A program made the translations under genes and the position numbers. Below, piece by piece: positions 41,701 to 50,383 of a stretch of DNA of 64,000 nt (its first letter is position 1; every line of letters begins with the position of its first letter). The notes beneath the pieces are model-generated. The model worked only from the letters and a program-made list of their open reading frames with translations. It did not search any database and was not told the origin of the DNA. The stretch covers positions 1 to 64,000 of the forward strand of contig JADGNQ010000001.1 in assembly GCA_017883385.1 (NCBI GenBank), given 5' to 3'. This stretch comes from Candidatus Sulfotelmatobacter sp. GTDB lineage: Bacteria; Acidobacteriota; Terriglobia; Terriglobales; Acidobacteriaceae.

Positions 41701-43203
41701 ATGAACTCCTGTTTCTCTGGCTCTCTACGCGGAAGGACGATTTTCTCCATCCTGGTTCCGCTGCTTTGTATGGCACTGGTAACTGCAGTGTCTGCGCAAA
41801 CTCCTACAGTCAGCTTGACCCGGATCAGTTTCGATCCTTTCGCGGTCGGCCCGGGGCAGCACGCGACCGAAGTTGAGCCGCACATGCTGGCCTTCGGCTC
41901 GACGCTGGTGGCGGCGTTTCAGGTTGGACGCATAGCCCCCGGAGGCGCAACGGATATTGGGTGGGCGACGTCTACGAGCGGTGGGCTGCACTGGAGCCAT
42001 GGATTTCTGCCGGGGCTGACGAAGGGAGAGGGGACAGGTCCGTATGACGCGGCCAGCGATCCAGCGGTGGCGTATGACGCGAAGCACGGCGTGTGGATGA
42101 TCGCTTCGCTGCCCATTTCCAATACTTCGCAGACGCCGGCGGTGGTGGTCAGCCGGTCGACCGACGGAGGCTTCACGTGGGAGAGGCCCGTAAGCGTTGA
42201 TCCGACTGCACCGAGTTCCGATAAGAACTGGATCGTGTGCGACAGTTGGGCGACCAGCCCGCACTATGGCAATTGTTATATCGAGTGGGACGATCCGAAT
42301 AGCGGTGAGATTCTGATGAGCACCTCTAGCGATGGCGGGCAGACGTGGTCACCGGCGATCGGGACCGTGAACCAGGCCAGTGGCATTGGCGGACAACCGC
42401 TGGTGCAGCCCAACGGCACGGTCGTCGTGTCGATTGAGACGAACTTCATGTCGGCGTTCACGTCCACCGACGGCGGAGCGAGTTGGTCGGGGCCGAGGGC
42501 GATTGGAGTGATTCAGAGCCACACCGATGCGGGTGGGATTCGCAGCGGGCCCCTGCCTTCAGCAGCAGTGGATGGGGCGGGAACGGTTTGGGTGGTGTGG
42601 GAGGACTGCCGCTTTCGCGCGCAATGTGCGACGAACGACCTGGTGTTCAGCACTTCCACGGACGGCGTGCACTGGAGCACGGTGAGGCGCATTCCCATTG
42701 ATCCTGTATCGAGTGTGGTGGATCATTTCATTCCGGGCATTGGCATTGATCCGGCGACGTCGGGGACGAGCGCGCACGTTGGGGTTCACTATTACTACTA
42801 CCCGCGGAGCAACTGCAGTTCGATTTGCCAGCTCTACGTGGGCTACATTTCATCGCCTAATGGAGGCTCTACCTGGGCGCCTCCGGTGAAGGTGGCGGGG
42901 CCGATGAGCCTCAGTTGGCTGCCGAATTCGCAGAACGGGCTGATGGTGGGGGATTATATTGCGACTGCGTTCAGCGAAGGCGTGCCGCACGGGGTGTTTG
43001 CGGTGGCGAGGGCGAAGGCGGGCGCGACTTACAATGAGGCGATGTACACAGCGCAGGGATTGACGGTGCCGACGGTGGGGGCGGTGCTGAGTTCCGCGGG
43101 CGACAAACCTCTGCATAAACTCTCGGATAAGATTGAGAAGGAGCGTCCGGAAAAGGGCGTGATTCCACCGTCGCGGCGCGCGGCGAAACGGAGTGCGAAG
43201 TAA
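41701..43203 (+). CDS. Secreted sialidase-like (Asp-box) beta-propeller protein 1
   Basis: The protein has 500 residues. The signal peptide is about residues 1-33 (ILVPLLCMALVTAVSAQ). The mature protein has six Asp-box-like turns: STSGGLHW, STDGGFTW, SSDGGQTW, STDGGASW, STDGVHW and NGGSTW. This points to a six-bladed sialidase/BNR fold. The typical sialidase Arg triad was not identified, so an enzymatic role is unproven. The C-terminus ends in a basic tail, PLHKLSDKIEKERPEKGVI then PPSRRAAKRSAK. The next gene is a close paralogue. A clear terminator follows at 43226. Confidence 0.85.
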   Translation: MNSCFSGSLRGRTIFSILVPLLCMALVTAVSAQTPTVSLTRISFDPFAVGPGQHATEVEPHMLAFGSTLVAAFQVGRIAPGGATDIGWATSTSGGLHWSHGFLPGLTKGEGTGPYDAASDPAVAYDAKHGVWMIASLPISNTSQTPAVVVSRSTDGGFTWERPVSVDPTAPSSDKNWIVCDSWATSPHYGNCYIEWDDPNSGEILMSTSSDGGQTWSPAIGTVNQASGIGGQPLVQPNGTVVVSIETNFMSAFTSTDGGASWSGPRAIGVIQSHTDAGGIRSGPLPSAAVDGAGTVWVVWEDCRFRAQCATNDLVFSTSTDGVHWSTVRRIPIDPVSSVVDHFIPGIGIDPATSGTSAHVGVHYYYYPRSNCSSICQLYVGYISSPNGGSTWAPPVKVAGPMSLSWLPNSQNGLMVGDYIATAFSEGVPHGVFAVARAKAGATYNEAMYTAQGLTVPTVGAVLSSAGDKPLHKLSDKIEKERPEKGVIPPSRRAAKRSAK

Positions 43204-43225
43204 TTTGATTGAAATATGAACAGAG

Positions 43226-43255
43226 GCCGCCGATGATGACAGTCGGCGGCTTTTT
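43226..43255 (+). terminator. Rho-independent terminator after propeller gene 1
   Basis: GCCGCCGA (43226-43233) and TCGGCGGC (43243-43250) form an 8-bp GC-rich stem with a nine-base loop, followed directly by TTTTT. Confidence 0.85.
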
Positions 43256-43302
43256 GATTTCAGGGCGCTTCCCGCCTGCGGGCGTACCCCGGACAGATCT
43301 GG

Positions 43303-44841
43303 ATGACGAAGAATATGGCTGATGCCCTCTGGCGGGTCGTTTCTGGCTTCTTGGTTACGGTTTTCGTTCTGGCGTTTGCGGGGTGTTCGAGTTCTTCAAG
43401 TCCTTCCTTGACTCAGACGCCGCCCGTGAATCCGATCGGGCCGAACCTGACACAGGTCAGTTCGGATCCGTATTCGGTTGCTCCGGGGCAGCATGCGACG
43501 GAGGTTGAGCCGCATGCGGTGGCGAATGGGTCGACGGTGGTCGCGGCGTTTCAGACCGGGCGCATCGCCCCTGGGGGCGCCACCGATATCGGATGGGCGA
43601 CTTCTACGGATGGTGGCACGACCTGGAGCCACGGATTTCTGCCGGGGCTGACCACGGGTGAAGGAACCGGGCCGTACGACGCGGCCAGCGATCCGGCGGT
43701 AGCCTATGACGCGAAGCACGGAGTGTGGATGATCGCTTCGCTGCCGCTCTCGAACACTTCGCAAACCCCAGCGGTGGCGGTGAGCCGGTCGACCGATGGA
43801 GGGTTCACCTGGCAAAACCCCGTGAGCGTCGAACCAACTGCGGTAAGTTCCGACAAGAACTGGATCGTGTGCGACAGTTGGGCGGCGAGCCCGCACTATG
43901 GAAATTGCTACATGGAGTGGGACGATCCCAACAGCGGTGATCTGATTCTGATGAGTACTTCGGCGGACGGAGGACTGACGTGGGGCGGGGCCACTCCAAC
44001 CATAGGTTTTGCGCATGGAATTGGTGGACAGCCCCTGGTGCAGCCGAACGGAACGGTGGTGGTACCGATCCTGACGAGTGCAATGTCGGCGTTCAGTTCT
44101 AGCGATGGGGGAGCAAGTTGGACAACTCCGGTGACGATCGCGGACGTGCAGGTGCACGGAGATGCGGGAGGAATCCGCAGCGGGCCGCTGCCTTCGGCGG
44201 CTGTGGACGGGGCGGGAATGGTGTGGGTGGTATGGGAGGATTGCCGGTTCCGGTCGAGCTGCTCAACCAACGACTTGGTATACAGCACTTCGACGGATGG
44301 GGTGACTTGGAGCGCGGTCACTCGTATTCCGATCGACGACATCACCAGCACCGTGGATCATTTTATTCCCGGGATCGGGATTGACTCCGCCACTTCGGGT
44401 GCGAGTGCGCACGTGGCGATTCACTATTACTACTATTCGCAGAGCGCCTGCACGGTGTCCACATGCCAACTGATCGTGGGCTATATTTCGTCGGCGAATG
44501 GGGGGACGACGTGGAACTCTCCCGTCGCGATTACCGGGCCGATGCAGATTGGCTGGCTGCCGAATTCGCAGAACGGGCTGATGGTGGGAGATTACATTGC
44601 GACCGTTTTCAACAACGGCGTGCCCCACGGAGTGTTCGCGGTGGCAACAGCGAATTCGGGGACGATGTTCAACGAGGCAATGTACACGGGGCAAGGGCTA
44701 ACAGTGGCGAAGGCAGGACGGCAGTTGTCATCGGCAGGGGACAGGCCTCTGCACAAGCTGTCGGACAAGATCGAACGAGAGCGTCCGGAGAAGGGCGTGA
44801 TTCCGCCTTCGCGGCATAAGGCCAGGCGGAGCGCGAAGTAG
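43303..44841 (+). CDS. Asp-box beta-propeller lipoprotein 2 (paralogue)
   Basis: The 512-residue paralogue of the preceding gene, very similar along the whole propeller, differs at the N-terminus. VFVLAFAGCSSSSSPS is a lipobox with Cys near residue 28, so this copy is membrane-anchored while the first is free. Asp-box turns include STDGGTTW, STDGGFTW, SADGGLTW, SSDGGASW, STDGVTW and NGGTTW. The basic tail PLHKLSDKIERERPEKGVI then PPSRHKARRSAK is conserved. Similarity extends past the stop (TTTGATTGA) into the terminator hairpin, so the pair arose by tandem duplication including the 3' region. Confidence 0.85.
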   Translation: MTKNMADALWRVVSGFLVTVFVLAFAGCSSSSSPSLTQTPPVNPIGPNLTQVSSDPYSVAPGQHATEVEPHAVANGSTVVAAFQTGRIAPGGATDIGWATSTDGGTTWSHGFLPGLTTGEGTGPYDAASDPAVAYDAKHGVWMIASLPLSNTSQTPAVAVSRSTDGGFTWQNPVSVEPTAVSSDKNWIVCDSWAASPHYGNCYMEWDDPNSGDLILMSTSADGGLTWGGATPTIGFAHGIGGQPLVQPNGTVVVPILTSAMSAFSSSDGGASWTTPVTIADVQVHGDAGGIRSGPLPSAAVDGAGMVWVVWEDCRFRSSCSTNDLVYSTSTDGVTWSAVTRIPIDDITSTVDHFIPGIGIDSATSGASAHVAIHYYYYSQSACTVSTCQLIVGYISSANGGTTWNSPVAITGPMQIGWLPNSQNGLMVGDYIATVFNNGVPHGVFAVATANSGTMFNEAMYTGQGLTVAKAGRQLSSAGDRPLHKLSDKIERERPEKGVIPPSRHKARRSAK

Positions 44842-44863
44842 TTTGATTGAGTGCGGGAATGAT

Positions 44864-44889
44864 CCGCCGCGTATACATCGGCGGCTTTT
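44864..44889 (+). terminator. Terminator after propeller gene 2
   Basis: CCGCCG (44864-44869) and CGGCGG (44879-44884) pair around a nine-base loop and are followed by CTTTTC. It is a diverged copy of the hairpin after the first propeller gene. It lies between convergent genes. Confidence 0.75.
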
Positions 44890-44904
44890 CAATATGCGTC
44901 GAAC

Positions 44905-45258
44905 CTACCCACCGGCGTGCTTCTTGATAGCCATGATCGCCAAAACTACGGCAGAGGAGGCCATGGTGAATTCGCTTTGCGAGCCTATGGTGATTCTCTC
45001 ATCCACCGACTGGCCCGAATTGGCACAATGAACCACGTCTGCGGCAGCCCTGTGAAACCGAGCATGGTGGCTTCGGAGGGCCGAGTATTCGGGAAAGTCG
45101 GAGAGTGTCGCCCCCATGCTGTAAATCCATTGGCCCAACGGGCAAGCGTCGTCGACGGAAACGGCAAGGGGTTCTAAACTGCCATCCGGTTTGTCGAGAT
45201 ACTTCGCGAGCTTCCGTTTCCAGGCGGTATGTGCCGCGACGGCTTGATCGAAGTCCAT
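44905..45258 (-). CDS. Stand-alone CZB (chemoreceptor zinc-binding) domain protein
   Basis: This 117-residue protein shows the CZB zinc ligand pattern: His10 in AAHTAWKRKL, Cys39 in DACPLGQWI, then His65 and His69 in RSHHARFH. CZB domains usually sit at the C-terminus of chemoreceptors or in diguanylate cyclases and sense zinc or redox state, including HOCl. Here it is free-standing, so it may act as a small cytoplasmic sensor or zinc buffer (inference). It is a single gene between the propeller pair and the TonB-type gene. Confidence 0.8.
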   Translation of the reverse strand: MDFDQAVAAHTAWKRKLAKYLDKPDGSLEPLAVSVDDACPLGQWIYSMGATLSDFPEYSALRSHHARFHRAAADVVHCANSGQSVDERITIGSQSEFTMASSAVVLAIMAIKKHAGG

Positions 45259-45411
45259 TTTTGGTCCCTGGCAAAATTCTCACGTCTGTCTGGAAGCGAA
45301 AGGCTTCCAAAGTTCTTATCGGCAGAGAAAAGAATTACAACAGATTGGCGGGGCTGCAATTGAAACTCACTTGTGGCGTGCTGACGAGGAGTGCCCGGAC
45401 CGGAAAAGGGG

Positions 45412-45541
45412 CTAGAGAGGTTGCGGAAGAAGTCGCATTTCCGTGGGCAGCGCCTGAAGGCGTGATTGATTCGCCGGCATTTGCGCTATGCCTGAAGGCA
45501 TAGCCTGATACGAATCGTGAGTTTTTCCGCAACCTCTAGAA
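45412..45541. repeat. Repeat family F, complete copy with terminal inverted repeats
   Basis: The ends CTAGAGAGGTTGCGGAA (45412) and TTCCGCAACCTCTAGA (about 45525) are inverted repeats, giving a unit of about 130 nt. Inside are two hairpins (GCGCCTGAAGGCG and GCTATGCCTGAAGGCATAGC) and the block CTGATACGAATCGTGAGTTT. It is MITE-like in plan but has no gene. The stop codon of the large TonB-type gene (TAG at 45536-45538) lies within its right end. A half-copy is at 9614-9680. Confidence 0.75.
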
Positions 45542-48067
45542 GCGGTCGTTGGTGTCGATGTTGAAGCCCAGGATCGCGGTGACCTCGACTGGCTGGTCGC
45601 CGCGCCGGGCGGGTTCGAACTTCCAGCTGCGGAGAGCGATGATAACCTGCGCAGTCATGTCGGCGGGGCCGGGTTCGAGTACGTGTACGTTCTTCACGTT
45701 GCCCGAAGCATCGAGCGTGCACTTGATCACCACACGGGTGCGGGCCAGACCGTCGGGCAAATCGGCGCGGATACTCACTGGACCGGTGAGCGTCCCACCA
45801 TAGGGATGACCGGTTGCGGCTTCGTCCGCGAATTCCATGACCACCGGGCCAAGAGAAGTGTCCACATAAGTAGTGTACTTTTCACCGCGCAGCTGATTCT
45901 TGTAGGGCTCGAAGGCTCCGCCTGAAGTTGCCGTAGCGACGATGGTTACTCCGAGCGTTTTCTGTTGCTGCTTGACGGAGGAACGCCCAGGGGCTTTGGG
46001 ATCGCCAGCAGGATCGTCGCCGAAACTGCTGAGGTTGACGATGGAACTGCCGCCGTTGACCGAGACTCCGGGAACAGGTGGGTTGCCGCTGGCTGCTGTT
46101 CCCGCGCCGCCCGGGCCCGGACTGGGAGAGATTCCGCCATGAGCATTCGGGTCAGAGCCGCGACCGGGGCCGGTTTTGCCAGCGCCCGGACCTGCCCCAC
46201 TCAACCCACTGCCAGGGTCAGAGCCGCGACCAATGCTGGTGCCTCCGCCGGCACCGCCGAGGCCGGGCTTATCTCCGCCGGAGGGTGACAGCGAGAGCGC
46301 GCCATTGCCGCCTGTAGTTGGTAGTCCAACTTTGGGGCCGGGCTGGCTTGAGATCACAGCGCCGGCGTTGGTACCGCTGCCGCCAGCGGTGGGCGGCGCG
46401 ACAGAGGAGCCAGCGTCCATCGGCGCACCCAGGCCTGTGCCCCTCCGCCCAAGGCCAGAACCGGTTTGGCCGGAGCCTCCACCAAGAGAAGGTGGTGGGG
46501 GGACGATGTTGTTTGCCAATAAGGTTCCTTTGGGCGTTCCCGTACCCCCGGCGGTATTGCCGGTGCCGCCGCCTGCGCCGGAGAGCGCCGGGGGCGGAGG
46601 AACAACGCTGGGCATGCCGATAACCGGTGCGGTCGACGATGCGCGTGTACCGGTTCCTCCGGATACGCCAGTTGATGGCGGCGGAGCGATCACGTTCGCA
46701 CCGAGGGATGCGCCCATGCCACTGCGACTGCCACGAGGATTGCCGCCAGCCGCGTTGGCGCTGACGGTGGGCGGAGGTGGGACCACACTGGTCGGCAGCG
46801 CTGTGCCGGTGCTTCCGGTTGTTCCCGTTGCATTGACCGCGGGCGGCGGGGGAACGACTTCGGTCGCCCCAAAGATCTTGCCAATCAAGCTGCTCATAAA
46901 GGATCCGCTGCCCGATTGCGTTGGCGGCGGTGGGACGACGGACTTCGACGAATCAGCAACGTTGCCGCTGGCGAGGCGGTGCAAGTCGCGCGCGACATCG
47001 GTCGAGGGCGGTGGAGCGATGACGGCGGGGGCGGGCATCGCGAGCATGGGATCGCGCCTGGTTGCGCGTTCGGGCGCAGAGACGGGTGGCGGAACCACGG
47101 ACACATTCGTCATCTGCACGGGTGAGCTGGAGATCTCGCGGCTCACCGCGCCGGGAGTTGGCGGAATCACGTTTGCGGAAAGCGTCGGGGTGGATCGAGC
47201 TACCTCACGGGTAACGCTCGGCGCAGGCGCCACCACCGAGGCGCCCAGAGAGGGCGCAATCAATGCATGGTCGCGCGCGACGCTCGGCGCTGGAGGAATG
47301 ATGGCCGGACCGAGCGCCGGAGCGACAAGAGTATGGTCCCGCGAGACATTGGGTGCGGGTGGAACTACCGTCGCACTGAAATAGGGCGCGGTGAGCAATT
47401 GATCACGCCGCACCGACGGGGCGGGAGCGATCACTCCCTCAAGGGAGACACCGTTGCGGGTATAGTCGCGGATTACGTTCGGAGCTGGAGCGACGACAGT
47501 CGCGGGAAGATTGGGGGCGGTGCGAGTGGAGCGCAATCCCTCTGAGGGCGGAGGGCCGGGATTCGGCTTGACGGCCAGCAGGTTTGCCACCGCGTCGCTG
47601 GAGGAGGGAAGCTTGAGGTTGGGTGCGTCAACGACCCTGGGAACGAGCGAGCTACCACGGGCAATTCGGATGGTCTGGGTGCGATGATGGGCTTCTTCTC
47701 CGCCAGAGCGGCCGCTGCTTCCGGACTGAGCTCCACCGAGATCCTCCGTTCGCGGAAGTTCGTCGCCGCTGTAGTAAATCACGTCGTGGCTGGATAACTT
47801 GGGCGCAACGTAGGGGCGGAGCAGGGCGAGCTTCACCGGCACAATAATCACGGCAAGGATCACGAAGGCCTCCAATAAATAGGAGGGGATCATGATGCGA
47901 TAGGGAATGAGCCCGAACGGAGCTTCGCCAGCCAGGCGAGCTTCGGAGCGGGCCAGAGCCGGGCCGATGGACGTGACAAACTCACGCCAGGGCGGGGACC
48001 ACTCAACCAGCAGCTTGGGCGCTTCATGAAGCTCGACAGCTTCTTCGAGTTGGAGCGTTTCGCTCAC
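45536..48067 (-). CDS. 843-residue TonB-type protein with long Pro/Gly-rich repeats
   Basis: The protein has a cytoplasmic N-terminus (1-52), one membrane helix at about 60-82 (LLEAFVILAVIIVPVKLAL) and a very long low-complexity periplasmic region. Residues about 190-340 hold about eight repeats of the form APAPSVxRDxxLxAPxLxAxVV. Residues about 340-700 are PP-rich (VVPPPP) then Gly/Ser/Pro-rich. A TonB C-terminal domain is at about 755-843 (IRADLPDGLARTRVVIKC, ALRSWKFEPARRGDQP). The extended region could span the periplasm. It overlaps the DUF192 gene as ATGA and is the last gene of the Tad run, so it may serve pilus-linked or uptake functions. Its stop codon lies in a repeat element. Confidence 0.85.
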   Translation of the reverse strand: MSETLQLEEAVELHEAPKLLVEWSPPWREFVTSIGPALARSEARLAGEAPFGLIPYRIMIPSYLLEAFVILAVIIVPVKLALLRPYVAPKLSSHDVIYYSGDELPRTEDLGGAQSGSSGRSGGEEAHHRTQTIRIARGSSLVPRVVDAPNLKLPSSSDAVANLLAVKPNPGPPPSEGLRSTRTAPNLPATVVAPAPNVIRDYTRNGVSLEGVIAPAPSVRRDQLLTAPYFSATVVPPAPNVSRDHTLVAPALGPAIIPPAPSVARDHALIAPSLGASVVAPAPSVTREVARSTPTLSANVIPPTPGAVSREISSSPVQMTNVSVVPPPVSAPERATRRDPMLAMPAPAVIAPPPSTDVARDLHRLASGNVADSSKSVVPPPPTQSGSGSFMSSLIGKIFGATEVVPPPPAVNATGTTGSTGTALPTSVVPPPPTVSANAAGGNPRGSRSGMGASLGANVIAPPPSTGVSGGTGTRASSTAPVIGMPSVVPPPPALSGAGGGTGNTAGGTGTPKGTLLANNIVPPPPSLGGGSGQTGSGLGRRGTGLGAPMDAGSSVAPPTAGGSGTNAGAVISSQPGPKVGLPTTGGNGALSLSPSGGDKPGLGGAGGGTSIGRGSDPGSGLSGAGPGAGKTGPGRGSDPNAHGGISPSPGPGGAGTAASGNPPVPGVSVNGGSSIVNLSSFGDDPAGDPKAPGRSSVKQQQKTLGVTIVATATSGGAFEPYKNQLRGEKYTTYVDTSLGPVVMEFADEAATGHPYGGTLTGPVSIRADLPDGLARTRVVIKCTLDASGNVKNVHVLEPGPADMTAQVIIALRSWKFEPARRGDQPVEVTAILGFNIDTNDRF

Positions 48068-48462
48068 GAGGGCAGTACTCGACCATCCCTTCCGGTGGTT
48101 ATTTCAATTCTATCGCCCACCTCGGTGCCTGTTTCAGCGGCGGTGCGACACGGCAGTTCCAGTACCGACGTGGCCTGCATCCGAACCGGGGCGAATCGCC
48201 AGGGCTGCAAGCCGCGCTGGACGTGGATCACGGTCAGCGACCGGTCCAGGTAAACGACGTCGAGGGGAAACCTCATGCCCAGAGTATGAACGCCGTGGCA
48301 GGGAATAATCCAAAGGCCAGAGCCGTTACGGAAGTCATTCGGGGCGAGACCCAAAAGGCCGCGCAGCCGAGTCCAGTGCGTGTCCGCAAGCGCCAGTTCC
48401 GTCGCCAGGTCAACCTGGCGGGTCCGATTGAACACTTTTCCCTGCCTGAAACGTAGGGGCAT
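48064..48462 (-). CDS. DUF192 family protein
   Basis: This 132-residue protein has THWTRLRGLLGLAPNDF and GLWIIPCHGVHTLGMRFPLDVVYLD, then VLELPCRTAAETG. These are the conserved blocks of DUF192, a small beta-fold of unknown function. Members are often exported, but this one has no signal peptide. It is coupled to the downstream TonB-type gene by ATGA overlap and lies 46 nt after tadC. DUF192 genes do occur beside Tad loci, but the role is not known. Confidence 0.85.
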   Translation of the reverse strand: MPLRFRQGKVFNRTRQVDLATELALADTHWTRLRGLLGLAPNDFRNGSGLWIIPCHGVHTLGMRFPLDVVYLDRSLTVIHVQRGLQPWRFAPVRMQATSVLELPCRTAAETGTEVGDRIEITTGRDGRVLPS

Positions 48463-48508
48463 AACGGTTAAGGACTGACTCCTCCTAACTGGCCTGCCCG
48501 CGCCCTTT

Positions 48509-49402
48509 CTAATGTCCGGAGAGCGAACGGAACATCAGGATCAGAGCCGGGCCAACCGAAACAAAAAGGAACGGCAGCAACACGAAAACGACCAGTGGGG
48601 GGACCATCTTGATCGTGGTTTTAGCAGCCTGTTCTTCGGCGCGTTGTCGGCGTTCCGTGCGGAGGGAGTCGGAATGCACGCGGAGAGCTTGGGCCACACT
48701 TGTGCCGAAGCGGTCCGTCTGAATCAGTGTACCAACAAGAGAGCGAATATCGTCAACCCCGGTGCGATCCACCAGATTGCGAAGAGCCTCGGCGCGGGGC
48801 TTGCCGGCGCGCATCTCCAGGTTTACCAGGTGGAATTCGTCGCTGAGATCGGGATGGGCATGGTGCAAGTCCTGGCCCACGCGCATCAAGGCTTGGTCGA
48901 GTGCCAGTCCGGCCTCAACGCAGATGACAGTGAGGTCGAGGGCATCAGGCAGGCCGATGCGAATGCGATGCTGGCGGTCTTTAATCATGCGCTTCAGCAG
49001 AAAGCGGGGAAGAAAGAAGCCCAATCCGGGAATGCCCACGAGAAGGAAAAGGTTGTCGAAACCGGAGAACACCGCTACCGCGGCGAAGCCGATGCCAGCC
49101 ATCAGAAGGCGTGCGCCGAAATAGTAATTGACGTGAACGGCATCACGAAATCCGGCCTGAATCAGCCAGGCGTGCGTCCTGGAAACATCGGCTGCGGAGA
49201 GCGGGATGGCTTTGCTGAGGGGTTCCATCGCCTGCTCGATGCGTTCCCTGAGCGCGGGTTTGTTCTCTGTGGCCTGCTGCTGTCCGCCCAAGGCGCGTAG
49301 GCGCGCACCGAGAACGGAACTCGGTGTGATTGCGGCCGCGCCGAAGGAAAACACCACCACGACAACAGTCAAGAACACGACGATGGTTATGATCAGAGGC
49401 AT
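48509..49402 (-). CDS. tadC: Tad pilus inner-membrane platform protein TadC
   Basis: This 297-residue type II secretion GspF-family protein has an N-terminal membrane segment (about 1-22). Two central helices lie at about 90-140, then the cytoplasmic GspF domain (DALDLTVICVEAGLALDQALM, RTGVDDIRSLVGTLIQTDRFG). A C-terminal helix pair follows (PLVVFVLLPFLFVSVGPALIL). With TadB it forms the platform that the CpaF ATPase drives. It lies two bases after tadB. Confidence 0.9.
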   Translation of the reverse strand: MPLIITIVVFLTVVVVVFSFGAAAITPSSVLGARLRALGGQQQATENKPALRERIEQAMEPLSKAIPLSAADVSRTHAWLIQAGFRDAVHVNYYFGARLLMAGIGFAAVAVFSGFDNLFLLVGIPGLGFFLPRFLLKRMIKDRQHRIRIGLPDALDLTVICVEAGLALDQALMRVGQDLHHAHPDLSDEFHLVNLEMRAGKPRAEALRNLVDRTGVDDIRSLVGTLIQTDRFGTSVAQALRVHSDSLRTERRQRAEEQAAKTTIKMVPPLVVFVLLPFLFVSVGPALILMFRSLSGH

Positions 49403-49404
49403 GC

Positions 49405-50376
49405 CTACACCTGAATCTTAATGATCTTGCGAATCACGAAATATCCGACTGTTTGCAGGGTGATCCCGGCCACCAGCAAAGTGTGGCCGACGGGGTCAGA
49501 GAAAAGTGGCCGGACAAAATCCGGGCTAAACACCAGCATGAGGGCGACTACGACCGGAGATAAGGCCATCAGAAAAGCCATGGTGAGGCGCCCCTGAGCC
49601 GTATAGACGCGTACCTGGCGCTGGATTTTGAACCGTTCGCGGATGACATAGGACAGGTTGTCGAGGATTTCGGCGAGGTTGCCGCCGGTCTCGCGCTGCA
49701 ACATGACGGCGGTGACGAAGAACTTTACGTCAACCAGGGGCATGCGCTCGGTGAGATTGAGCAGGGCGTCGCGGACGGGCATGCCGAACTTCTGTTCCTC
49801 GTAGAGTTGGCGGAACTCGCCGGAGACGGGCTCGGAAACCTCATTTGTGATCATTTCAAGCGCCGTGGTGAAGGCGTGTCCGGCACGAACCGCGCGAGCC
49901 AGGGTATCGATCGCCTCGGGAAATAGTTCCTCAAATTTCTCGAAGCGCTTGTTGCGGCGGAAAGAGACGACCGAGTAGGGCAGTACAAATCCGATCAACA
50001 AGGCGACCCAGGCGACTTCCACCCGCTTGCTCAGAATGTAGACCGCGATTGTGGCGACGATTCCGGTAATCGCGCACAGCCCCAGGAAGTTGCCGGCACG
50101 CATCGTCATGCCGGCCTGGGCCAGCATTTTCTGGATGGCGGAAATGCGTTCCGAGCGCCGGAGCAGGCTGTCGAGTGCTGGAATCTGGCTCAGTTGCTCA
50201 TCGCGCAGGAGGGCGAGTTCTTCTTCAGGAGCGCGCTCGGGAGACTTGCGCTCGCTGGCTAAACGCTCCTTAAGCAGGCGGGCACGGGCTCTGCGCTGAT
50301 CGACCAGCGAGCCTAGGGCGAAGGACGCGAGCGCGACTACGATGAAGACTAGAAAAGCCATCAATGCTGCGGGCAT
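49405..50376 (-). CDS. tadB: Tad pilus inner-membrane platform protein TadB
   Basis: This 323-residue GspF-family platform protein has helices near 5-25, 105-145 and 270-320. The T2SSF core is FPEAIDTLARAVRAGHAFTTALE and LQRETGGNLAEILDNLSYVIRERFK. I start at ATG 50376 (MPAALMAFLVF), seven bases after the cpaF stop. The longer frame to 50607 lies within cpaF and carries no conserved features. It pairs with TadC. Confidence 0.9.
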   Translation of the reverse strand: MPAALMAFLVFIVVALASFALGSLVDQRRARARLLKERLASERKSPERAPEEELALLRDEQLSQIPALDSLLRRSERISAIQKMLAQAGMTMRAGNFLGLCAITGIVATIAVYILSKRVEVAWVALLIGFVLPYSVVSFRRNKRFEKFEELFPEAIDTLARAVRAGHAFTTALEMITNEVSEPVSGEFRQLYEEQKFGMPVRDALLNLTERMPLVDVKFFVTAVMLQRETGGNLAEILDNLSYVIRERFKIQRQVRVYTAQGRLTMAFLMALSPVVVALMLVFSPDFVRPLFSDPVGHTLLVAGITLQTVGYFVIRKIIKIQV

Positions 50377-50383
50377 AGCACTC

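Noticed and set aside
46176-47384. Open frame of 402 codons on the plus strand, Pro-rich
   Set aside because: It is the antisense reading of the repetitive, GC-rich TonB-type gene. The Pro/Gly repeats remove stops on both strands, and it has no ribosome site or domain.
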